NCBI GenBank assembly: GCA_036771375.1
Contig: DAIPHL010000112.1
Location: 1-7,337, forward strand
Direction: 5' to 3'
Origin: DAIPHL01 sp036771375
Lineage (GTDB): Bacteria; Synergistota; Synergistia; Synergistales; Synergistaceae
DNA: 7,337 nt
Shown: positions 1 through 6,588 of the stretch, one piece after another
How the letters are laid out: every line of letters starts with the position of its first letter
Numbering within the stretch: the first letter of the stretch is position 1
Position numbers and translations under genes: made by a program
Notes under the pieces: model-generated
What the model was told of the DNA's origin: nothing
Seen by the model: only the letters and a program-made list of their open reading frames with translations
The model's database searches: none

Positions 1-2647
1 GGTCGGCGGTTTCCGCGTAAGCGTTTTTTGCCCGTACCAGACGCCGGCTCCTTCGATCCCTACCGCGGCATATCGCCTCGTATCGGTCGCCGGATTCGGC
101 CATGTCAAGCAGAAGTTTCCGTCTGCGCAGGGCCACCTCCGCGTAACGGCGGGCGATCCTTGAAAGCCCGGTTTTTCGTTCGAGGATCTCTCGGGAGCAT
201 TCCGAGATCTCGTCGTCGATTCCCGACAGGGCGCGTTCGACCGCTTTTGTTTCCGTGGCCATGCGTTCGGAGAGAACGAGGCGAGAGCGCAGCTTCTCCT
301 CGGATACGGCAAGAGCGCTCTTCATGCGCTCCATCTCACGAATTGCCTTCACATCGATCTCCGGGGCGCTCTTGGGAAGCGCTCTCTCCAGCTCCTTGAT
401 CCTCCGGGCGAGCTCCGCGTATCTGGCTGCTCCCACCGAGAGTTCTTTTCGTATCCTGTCTCGCTCGTTCTTTGCCATTGCCCGCTCGCGTAGCGTTTCC
501 TCCCGTCGTGCGTCGAGAAGGCTCCTGGATGCTGCCAACTCTCGTATGGCCGCCGACATCTCCTCTTTTTTCCTCGACGCGGATAGTTCCTCCGCCTCGA
601 GACGGGTGAACTCCTCGGTCAATGACGCCACAGCGGCGTTTGTCGCGGCGACGTTTCTTTCCAGTCGGGCCAATGTCGATTTGATCTCGAGCGCTCTGAG
701 CGGTTTTTTGTCTTTCCCGCCGGAAATGCTGCCCGAGGGCAGGAATACGTCTCCTTCCAGTGTCACGATGGGGTTTTTAAAGCCACTCCGGATCATGTCC
801 TGTGCGACGAAATGGGATTCGACCAGAACGAGATCTCCCATAAGGTGCTCCAGCGAGGTTCTCCATCGCTCGACCGGGCTCAGTAGATCCATGGCCCAAC
901 CGATCACTCCGTCGTCGGGCATGTGACAGTTTCTGACGCGTCGCCTTGGAACGCTGCGCTCCCGGGGAAGAAAGGTCGCCCTCCCGATGGAGTTCTTCTT
1001 CAACTGTTCTATGCAGGTCTGGGCGTCCTCCATGGTATCGACCAATATCCAGAACTGTCTTCCACCCAGGAACGCCTCCACGGCGACCGCGAGCTCCATC
1101 GGACACGTGAATGCGTCGATGACGGCGGATGGTTCGACGGCAAAGGAAATGCGTCCCAAGTGCACGGCGGAGAGAATGTGTTGAACGGGACGGGGGTATA
1201 CCTCCGCCTGTGCCTGTTCCTCCAGCTCCGAGAGTCTGGAGGACAGTTTTGACGCTTCTCGTCTGTTTCTCTGGAGCTCGGTGGATACCTCCTGCAGCTT
1301 CGCGTAGATGTTCCCGTGTTGAATGATTGCGTCTTCCCGTTCCTCCAGAAGCCTGGCGTGACGCCGCTCCAGTTCGTCGGATTCTTTTTTCAGAAGCTTC
1401 AAGGGGTCGTCCGCTCCCGGGTCGGGTTCCGCCCGCAGGGATTGCAACGTCGTACCGATCGATCTCATCCGGCCTTTGAGCGTCTCCATCTCTCCCTGGA
1501 GGCTTCCCCGCTCCGCGTTGTTCTTTTCCCGAACTTCTTTTGCCCGGTCGATCGCGTTTTGCATGGCCTCATATCGCTCGTTGATCTCTGCGAGCCGCGC
1601 CTTGCCAAGAGAGACCTCGTTCAGAGATGCCTTGCATTCCCGCTTTGCGACTTCACGTTCCTTGTGGAGATTGTCGAGCCGCAGAGAGATCTGCACCCTT
1701 TCCTCGAGGAGGGCGCTCTGCCTTCTTTTGTGCGAAACCAGGGACGTTCCGAAACCGTAAGCCGTTTTCGTGAGGTTGGCGAGGGTATTTTTCGCGTCGT
1801 CCAGTTCCCGAATTCCGTCTTTTCGCGAACCGGCGAGTTCGGAGAGCCGACCGTCGAAAAAGGCGAGGGAAGACTCCCACATGTTCTGCCACGAGGCCTT
1901 TTCTTTCGCACGGAGAAAAAGCGCGTCTCTACGGACAGCGATTTCCTCGACATGGCGCTCGCAGCGCTCTCGCCTCGTCCAATAGAAAAGCCGCCGATCT
2001 TCTTCCAGGTCATCCAGTATCTTTCTCGCCTCCGTCGCTTTTACGACCAGCGGGGCGATTTCCTCGCGTCGTGCGGCGAGCTCGGCGGAGAACGTTCTCA
2101 ATCGTCCGTATTCTTCTTTTGCCTCCAAGAGCCTCTCCGATGCCTCGTTTCGCCTCTTTCTGTACACATCGATGCCGAAGAGGGATTCGAGAAGTCCCCT
2201 TCGAGCCGTCGGCCGTTGCTGGATGACCTCGGTCACATCTCCCTGACCGATGAACGCGAACCGATCTCCTCCAAGTTGCCAGATACGTTTCGTGTCGTCA
2301 AGCTCGGTCAGGGTTACCCTCTTGCCGTCGACCGTGATCTGTCCCCCTTCGTCCGTGACTTTTCTGCGGATGGTGCAGACCCTGGTTCCCTCGCGCATCT
2401 GTATGCATACCTCGGCTTCCTCCGCCGGCGCCTGCGACACGGAACCCTGGAAGAGGAGGTCTCCTTGTCTGATTACCCTGAGCTTCGATGTGTGCGTGTC
2501 TCCCAGAACCCACCGAAGCGCGTCCAGAAGATTGCTCTTTCCGCTGCCGTTTGGGCCGACGATGGCGGTCATCCCGGGCGACAGAGGCAGATCGTGGTTC
2601 CCTCCGAAGCTCTTGAAGCCCTTAAGCTGAAGTCGTGCTATGTACAA
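1..2647 (-). CDS. smc: Chromosome segregation ATPase SMC (N-terminal arm, hinge and part of return arm; 3' end beyond window)
   Basis: SMC is the ATPase core of the Smc-ScpAB condensin that organises and segregates the chromosome. The frame is open without a stop for 882 codons from a TTG at 2647 to the window edge. Seen in order: start MYIARLQLKGFKSFGG; Walker A GPNGSGKSN (residues 31-39); Arg57, at the same number as the DNA-sensing arginine of B. subtilis Smc; Q-loop FIGQGDV with Gln135; a charged, heptad-like coiled-coil arm (about 165-480); a hinge (about 482-645) with FLGGRQFWILVDTMEDA and ending in LPSGSISGG; then the returning coiled coil. The family is usually about 1,180 residues, so roughly 300 are missing, including the LSGGE signature and Walker B. 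The TTG was chosen because it gives the exact family N-terminus, has GAGGA 8 nt upstream, and no in-frame start lies just before it. The gene overlaps the end of rng by 26 nt. The head departs from the usual consensus in places (see findings), but identity is not in doubt. Confidence 0.97.
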   Translation of the reverse strand, partial: MYIARLQLKGFKSFGGNHDLPLSPGMTAIVGPNGSGKSNLLDALRWVLGDTHTSKLRVIRQGDLLFQGSVSQAPAEEAEVCIQMREGTRVCTIRRKVTDEGGQITVDGKRVTLTELDDTKRIWQLGGDRFAFIGQGDVTEVIQQRPTARRGLLESLFGIDVYRKRRNEASERLLEAKEEYGRLRTFSAELAARREEIAPLVVKATEARKILDDLEEDRRLFYWTRRERCERHVEEIAVRRDALFLRAKEKASWQNMWESSLAFFDGRLSELAGSRKDGIRELDDAKNTLANLTKTAYGFGTSLVSHKRRQSALLEERVQISLRLDNLHKEREVAKRECKASLNEVSLGKARLAEINERYEAMQNAIDRAKEVREKNNAERGSLQGEMETLKGRMRSIGTTLQSLRAEPDPGADDPLKLLKKESDELERRHARLLEEREDAIIQHGNIYAKLQEVSTELQRNRREASKLSSRLSELEEQAQAEVYPRPVQHILSAVHLGRISFAVEPSAVIDAFTCPMELAVAVEAFLGGRQFWILVDTMEDAQTCIEQLKKNSIGRATFLPRERSVPRRRVRNCHMPDDGVIGWAMDLLSPVERWRTSLEHLMGDLVLVESHFVAQDMIRSGFKNPIVTLEGDVFLPSGSISGGKDKKPLRALEIKSTLARLERNVAATNAAVASLTEEFTRLEAEELSASRKKEEMSAAIRELAASRSLLDARREETLRERAMAKNERDRIRKELSVGAARYAELARRIKELERALPKSAPEIDVKAIREMERMKSALAVSEEKLRSRLVLSERMATETKAVERALSGIDDEISECSREILERKTGLSRIARRYAEVALRRRKLLLDMAESGDRYEAICRGRDRRSRRLVRAKNAYAETAD

Positions 2648-4130
2648 TGACGTGTTCCTCGCGCTTTTCCATGACTTCGATCCGGTGGAGCACTCTGGTG
2701 AGGGTGCCTTGGAAGTCGATGCGATATTTGTCCCATGCCGACTCCGGTCCCTCGAGGAGGTAGAATCTTCGTTCGAACTCGTCCTCCCAGAGGGGGAGAT
2801 ACGTCTCGGCGACATAGCGAGCGATCACGGGGTGGAGCTCCACCAGAAATGCCTCCGAATGCGATCCCAGGACGGCCTTGCGAAGGAACCTCTTGACCTT
2901 CATTGCGACCGTCTCCTCTCTGTCCACCCACCCGAGTCCTCCACAGAAAGGGCAGCCCCGGCTGATGATAGATCTCATGTCAAGACGTGCGCGCTTGCGC
3001 GTGATCTCAACCAATCCGAGCTCGGTGACACCGTAGACCCGCGCTTTGCATCGATCCCCGCGGAAGAGTTCCTGTAGCTGATTTACCAGTTTATCCTTGT
3101 CGTGTTGGCTCTCCATATCGATGAAATCGATGACGACGATCCCTCCGATGGCACGGAGCCGCAACTGACGGGCAATCTCTTCGGCCGCTTCGAAATTGGT
3201 GTGATAGACCGTGTCCTGAAGATCTCTCGAACCGATGAACTTCCCGGTGTTGACGTCGATGACCGTCAACGCTTCCGTCTGATCGATCACAAGATACGCT
3301 CCGCTCGGCAACCATACCTTTCTGTCGTGCATTTCGTCTATGGCGCGTTCGACTCCGTAGACATCAAAGAGGGGCAGGTTGCCCCTGTAGAGAGAGACCT
3401 CCGGCCTCTCCTCTTCGCTGAAACGCTGAATAAACGCGACGATGTTTTCATATTCGTCCGAGGAATCGACGACGATCTCTCCGATGTCTCCAGTGAGCTC
3501 GTCGCGCAGAATCCGTTCGACCAGTCCGATGTCGCGATGAAGCAGACAGGGCGCGCTGTTCTTTCTGGCCTTTCGCTCGACCTCTTTCCAATTCTCCATC
3601 AATTCGACGACGTCTCTGGAAAGACTTTCCTCGTCGCAGCCCTCGGCTACGGTTCGAACGATCAGACCGTATCCTTCCGGCCTGATGTTTCGGGCAATGT
3701 GCCGAAGCCTTGAGCGTTCCTCGTCGTCTTCGATGCGTTTTGAAACGCCAACGTCTCCGCTTGCCGGGACGAGGACCAGATATCGCCCGGCGAGAGAAAT
3801 CCGTGGAGAGACCCTTGCCCCCTTTCCTTTTCTCGCGGTTTTCAGGACTTGCACCACCATGTCCATCCCCGGCTTGACGGAGATGCCTCTCACGTCGTTC
3901 AGGTAAAGAAATCCGTTTCGGCCGTCGCCGAGGCTGAGAAAGGCGGCGTTCATACCGGGGAGCACGCTGTCGACCCTCGCCTTGTATATCTCTCCCGCCC
4001 GTTGGCGTTCAAGCATCCTTTCGATATACAGATTGTCGAGCCGTCCTCGTTCATCGAGTATGGCGATGCGCATTTCCTCCGGATCGATCACGTTTACGAT
4101 CAGCTTCATTTCCTTGTTTCCACTGTTCAT
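2622..4130 (-). CDS. rng: RNase E/G family endoribonuclease, RNase G size
   Basis: This is a single-strand-specific endoribonuclease of RNA processing and decay, cutting AU-rich sites with preference for 5'-monophosphate ends; it is 502 residues. Seen: an S1 RNA-binding domain (about 46-130, with GEIYKARVDSVLPGMNAAF); Arg159-Thr160 in LIVRTVAEG, matching the 5'-phosphate sensor R169/T170 of E. coli RNase E; catalytic Mg-binding Asp292 in VIDVNTGKFIG and Asp335 in GGIVVIDFIDME, with the same 43-residue spacing as D303/D346; and the zinc-link CPFC (393-396), 58 residues after Asp335 as in RNase E. It lacks the long C-terminal degradosome scaffold of RNase E, hence the RNase G call. The start at 4130 is chosen because it forms an ATGA junction with the preceding stop and has GGGAGG 10 nt upstream. 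An ATG at 4109 gives the more usual MKLIVNV start but has its purine-rich stretch too close. The frame opens farther upstream, but only within DUF2344. Confidence 0.96.
   Translation of the reverse strand: MNSGNKEMKLIVNVIDPEEMRIAILDERGRLDNLYIERMLERQRAGEIYKARVDSVLPGMNAAFLSLGDGRNGFLYLNDVRGISVKPGMDMVVQVLKTARKGKGARVSPRISLAGRYLVLVPASGDVGVSKRIEDDEERSRLRHIARNIRPEGYGLIVRTVAEGCDEESLSRDVVELMENWKEVERKARKNSAPCLLHRDIGLVERILRDELTGDIGEIVVDSSDEYENIVAFIQRFSEEERPEVSLYRGNLPLFDVYGVERAIDEMHDRKVWLPSGAYLVIDQTEALTVIDVNTGKFIGSRDLQDTVYHTNFEAAEEIARQLRLRAIGGIVVIDFIDMESQHDKDKLVNQLQELFRGDRCKARVYGVTELGLVEITRKRARLDMRSIISRGCPFCGGLGWVDREETVAMKVKRFLRKAVLGSHSEAFLVELHPVIARYVAETYLPLWEDEFERRFYLLEGPESAWDKYRIDFQGTLTRVLHRIEVMEKREEHVIVHSTTSA
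2656..2660 (-). promoter_or_regulatory. Ribosome-binding site for smc
   Basis: GAGGA on the minus strand lies 8 nt before the TTG at 2647, inside the last codons of rng. It supports the non-ATG start of smc and suggests translation coupled to rng. Confidence 0.65.
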
Positions 4131-4741
4131 GACAAGGTGTCCTCCCACAACGGTGTCACCGCCATCTTTACGGGATCCCATTGCCCCACGGCAAGGCGGG
4201 CGATCGCAAGTTCGTCCCAACCGGAGACCACTTCGGATGCGACGAGCGATTTGACCATAAACGACGGGCCGCAACGCTCCAGATCGCAGGATGCGACATG
4301 AATTTCCTTTCCCGAGAGCGTGATCGACAGCAGTGCGTCTTGAGCCGAGAGCGATGTTCTCAGCACCGCGGCGATGTCGTCTGGATTCGCACTGCCGATC
4401 GACTCCAGCCGGTATGCGGCCGCGGAGCAGAGTTTGTTCAATGAGACGCCGTCAACACTTCGCGCGTCGAGGATATCGATGCCCTGTGGCAAAAAAGAAC
4501 GCCACCTCTTGAACGAAGTGTCGTCCCAATCGAGGAACCAAAAATCCGCCGGTTCCTTCAAGCCGATCACTCCAACCGGAAGGGGCGGGCAGAGGGCAAG
4601 TCGAGGGTGCGGAGAAAACCCCTGTGTCTGTTCCGGTGAGAGCCCGGCTCTACGTGCAGCCCGCCCGAAGAGCATGGGAAGATCCGTATGCGAGATGAAA
4701 CAGGCCAAGCCTTTTTTCGAAAAATGTATTCTAATGCGCAT
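4127..4741 (-). CDS. Radical SAM-linked protein, DUF2344/TIGR03936 family, function unknown
   Basis: This 204-residue protein belongs to a family found beside, or fused to, TIGR03960 radical SAM proteins; its reaction is not established. The N-terminal signature is clear: IRIHFSKKGLACFISHTDL (3-21), with the family's SH-x-DL element at 17-21, an arginine-rich stretch GRAARRAGL (26-34), and TQGFSPHPRLALCPPLPVGV (39-58), matching the family's QGF-x-PHP block. No signal peptide or membrane segment is visible, so it should be cytosolic. The start at 4741 is chosen because the family begins at this MRIRIHF and it has GAAGGAG 9 nt upstream; a longer frame to 4792 adds residues unlike the family inside the radical SAM gene. 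It overlaps that gene by 11 nt and ends in an ATGA junction with rng. The overlap with its usual partner suggests the two act together, which is inference. Confidence 0.9.
   Translation of the reverse strand: MRIRIHFSKKGLACFISHTDLPMLFGRAARRAGLSPEQTQGFSPHPRLALCPPLPVGVIGLKEPADFWFLDWDDTSFKRWRSFLPQGIDILDARSVDGVSLNKLCSAAAYRLESIGSANPDDIAAVLRTSLSAQDALLSITLSGKEIHVASCDLERCGPSFMVKSLVASEVVSGWDELAIARLAVGQWDPVKMAVTPLWEDTLS
4141..4146 (-). promoter_or_regulatory. Ribosome-binding site for rng
   Basis: GGGAGG on the minus strand lies 10 nt before the ATG at 4130, within the last codons of the DUF2344 gene. It favours 4130 over the internal ATG at 4109 as the start of rng. Confidence 0.65.
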
Positions 4742-6512
4742 GGACGCATGCTCCTTCGTATCTCTGCCATCCACAGGACTGGCATGTTCCATGGCGGCAG
4801 TCGGGCGTCGGTTCTTCCCGAAAAGCCCGTTCTCGCTCCCGGGCCAGAAAGTGTTTCGTCACGCCCGTATCTATGATATCCCAAGGCAGTGTTTCGTCCA
4901 AGGTCCTGTTCCTCGTGGCCCAATCCTCCGGATCGATGTCCAGGTCTCGGAAGGTCTCCATCCAACGTTCAAAATCGAAACACTCCGTCCATCCGTCGAA
5001 ACGTGCGCCTCTCCGCCACGCTTCTTCGATGGGTTCCGCCAGTTCGGTCCCGCCTCGGGCGAATACGCCTTCGAGGAACGTCTGTTCCGGTTCGTGGTAC
5101 GATAGCGAAATCTTTCTGTTGCGGACGAGTCCTTTGATATACCTACCCCGCTCGCGAAGTTCCTCGTGATGGGTCTGTCCCTCCCATTGAAAAGGAGTGT
5201 GTGCCTTGGGCACGAAACCGGCGACGGATATCGAGACGTCTCCGCGCCGTTTGTATTTTCTCGCGTAGCCGAGCGCCCTGTCCGCGATATCGAGGATGCT
5301 CTTTAGGTCTTCCTCGGTTTCGGTCGGCAGTCCCATCATGAAGTATAGCTTGACTCTCTCCCAACCATGTCGAAAGGTCGCGTCCAGGGTGGCATCGATG
5401 TCGTCATCGTCTATGCCCTTGTTGATCACACGTCGCAATCTGGCGCTGCCGGCTTCGGGCGCAAAGGTCAGGCCGCCCCTTCGGAGTCCCTCCAATCGGG
5501 AGGCGAGCTCGACGGAAAATGCATCCATCCTGAGGCTTGGCAGGCTTAGCTTAATGTTGTTCGATCGCAACAGAGGAGAGAGCTCGTTCAAAAGTTCCTC
5601 GAGAGGCGTCCAATCGCAGGTTGCAAGTGATAGAAGGCCCAACTCCTCCCATCCGGTGTAACGCAACAGCTCCTTTACCTGGGACGCGATGGACGCGGCG
5701 CTTCGTTCGCGCAGGGGGCGGTCGATCATGCCCGCCTGACAGAAACGACAGCCTCTCGTGCATCCCTTGAAGACCTGGACGGCGACTCTGTCGTGTACGA
5801 TGGCGCTGTTCGGTACGATCATGGTCCGGTGTACAAATGCCTCGTCCGGCTTTTCGACGATGTGTCTTTTTGCGGGCAAGGCGCTGACGCCGGGGACGTA
5901 CATCCCCGGCAGGGATGCGATCTTTTGGAGTCGCTCCTCTCGATATCCGCCCTTCGTCTCGCGTATCAGGCAAAGCAACGCCGGCAAGATCGCCTCGCCG
6001 TCTCCGAGGCAGAACGCGTCGAAAAACGGTTCGAGCGGGGCGGGGGAAAGAGCTCCCGCGCCTCCTCCGATCACGAAAGGATCGTGCCGGTCTCTTTGCG
6101 AAGATCGCAGAGGGATCCTTCCGAGATCCAGTACGGTCAGAATGTTCGTGCTGCAGAGCTCGTACTGTAGGGTGATTCCGACCATGTCGAACTCTCTTAG
6201 AGGCCGAAAACTCTCCAACGAGCAGAGCGGGAAGTGGGATTTCCGCATCTGCAGTTCCATGTCGATCCAAGGGCAGTAGGCTCGTTCGACATCGGCGTAA
6301 TCGAGGGTTTTTATCAGGGAGTAGAGCACCTGATAACCGAGATAGCTCATGCCGACCTCGTACGTATCGGGAAACGCGAGACAGACGCGTGCCAAGTTCA
6401 TGGATGCATCTTTGACGGGCAGACTTCCCCACTCGCCCCCGGCGTATCGTCCGGGGCGCTTGACCCTCGTGAGAAGCGGCCAGAAGCTTTTTCTCATCTC
6501 TTCGAATGCCAT
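4731..6512 (-). CDS. Radical SAM protein, TIGR03960 family, with B12-binding-like N-terminal domain; function unknown
   Basis: This 593-residue protein is a predicted radical SAM enzyme that would bind a [4Fe-4S] cluster and cleave S-adenosylmethionine to a 5'-deoxyadenosyl radical; its substrate is unknown. Seen in order: the family N-terminus VKRPGRYAGGEWGSL; a Rossmann-like domain (about 40-200) resembling B12-binding domains, with LAFPDTYEVGMSYLG, PWIDMELQMRKS and FFDAFCLGDGEAIL; the radical SAM core with Cys251, Cys255 and Cys258 in FKGCTRGCRFCQAG; the core motif LTFAPEAGSARLRRVINKG (Glu353), like that of related tRNA methylthiotransferase-type enzymes; and a C-terminal cysteine group (572, 577, 580, 589) in PDCRHGTCQSCGW. 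No cobalamin-ligand DxHxxG motif is visible, so B12 binding is doubtful. The start at 6512 fits the family N-terminus; GGAG lies 11 nt upstream, rather far. It is the first gene of a four-gene overlapping unit and follows the rodA terminator by 18 nt. Family confidence is high; no function is assigned. Confidence 0.94.
   Translation of the reverse strand: MAFEEMRKSFWPLLTRVKRPGRYAGGEWGSLPVKDASMNLARVCLAFPDTYEVGMSYLGYQVLYSLIKTLDYADVERAYCPWIDMELQMRKSHFPLCSLESFRPLREFDMVGITLQYELCSTNILTVLDLGRIPLRSSQRDRHDPFVIGGGAGALSPAPLEPFFDAFCLGDGEAILPALLCLIRETKGGYREERLQKIASLPGMYVPGVSALPAKRHIVEKPDEAFVHRTMIVPNSAIVHDRVAVQVFKGCTRGCRFCQAGMIDRPLRERSAASIASQVKELLRYTGWEELGLLSLATCDWTPLEELLNELSPLLRSNNIKLSLPSLRMDAFSVELASRLEGLRRGGLTFAPEAGSARLRRVINKGIDDDDIDATLDATFRHGWERVKLYFMMGLPTETEEDLKSILDIADRALGYARKYKRRGDVSISVAGFVPKAHTPFQWEGQTHHEELRERGRYIKGLVRNRKISLSYHEPEQTFLEGVFARGGTELAEPIEEAWRRGARFDGWTECFDFERWMETFRDLDIDPEDWATRNRTLDETLPWDIIDTGVTKHFLARERERAFREEPTPDCRHGTCQSCGWQRYEGACVHAH
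4751..4757 (-). promoter_or_regulatory. Ribosome-binding site for the DUF2344 gene
   Basis: GAAGGAG on the minus strand lies 9 nt before the ATG at 4741, inside the last codons of the radical SAM gene. It decides the start at 4741 over the longer in-frame option at 4792. Confidence 0.7.
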
Positions 6513-6523
6513 GTGGTCATTGA

Positions 6524-6530
6524 CTCCTCT
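6524..6530 (-). promoter_or_regulatory. Ribosome-binding site for the radical SAM gene, abutting a terminator
   Basis: AGAGGAG on the minus strand directly follows the T-run of the rodA terminator. Its spacing is 11 nt to the assigned ATG at 6512 and only 3 nt to an out-of-frame ATG at 6520, so neither spacing is ideal. No other in-frame start codon lies close by. Confidence 0.55.
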
Positions 6531-6559
6531 AAAAAACGCCGCCGCCCAATGCGGAGGCG
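6531..6559 (-). terminator. Intrinsic (Rho-independent) terminator after rodA
   Basis: Read on the minus strand, CGCCTCCGC pairs with GCGGCGGCG across a 5-nt ATTGG loop, giving a nine-position GC-rich stem with one central T-C mismatch. Six T residues follow at once. It lies 29 nt past the rodA stop codon. The plus strand has no matching T-run after the hairpin, so it acts in the minus direction only. Confidence 0.82.
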
Positions 6560-6588
6560 ATTCCGTGTCCTAAAGGAACGCTTTTTTC

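Noticed and set aside
255..926. A 223-codon plus-strand open frame rich in Ser and Arg
   Set aside because: It is antisense to the coiled-coil part of smc; its composition is what the complement of Glu, Arg, Ala and Leu codons gives.
1316..2650. A 444-codon plus-strand open frame
   Set aside because: It is antisense to smc in exact codon register, where a stop needs a TTA, CTA or TCA codon in smc; these are avoided here. Its translation looks like no family, and smc is certain on the other strand.
3102..3713. A 203-codon plus-strand open frame
   Set aside because: It lies antisense to the catalytic region of rng, which has all its motifs, and shows no domain of its own.
4131..4274. N-terminal extension of rng upstream of 4130
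   Set aside because: The extra 48 codons lie in the DUF2344 gene, do not resemble RNase G, and ignore the good ribosome-binding site at 4141-4146.
5551..6432. A 293-codon minus-strand open frame
   Set aside because: It is an out-of-frame, arginine-rich shadow of the radical SAM gene, whose true frame holds all the cluster cysteines.
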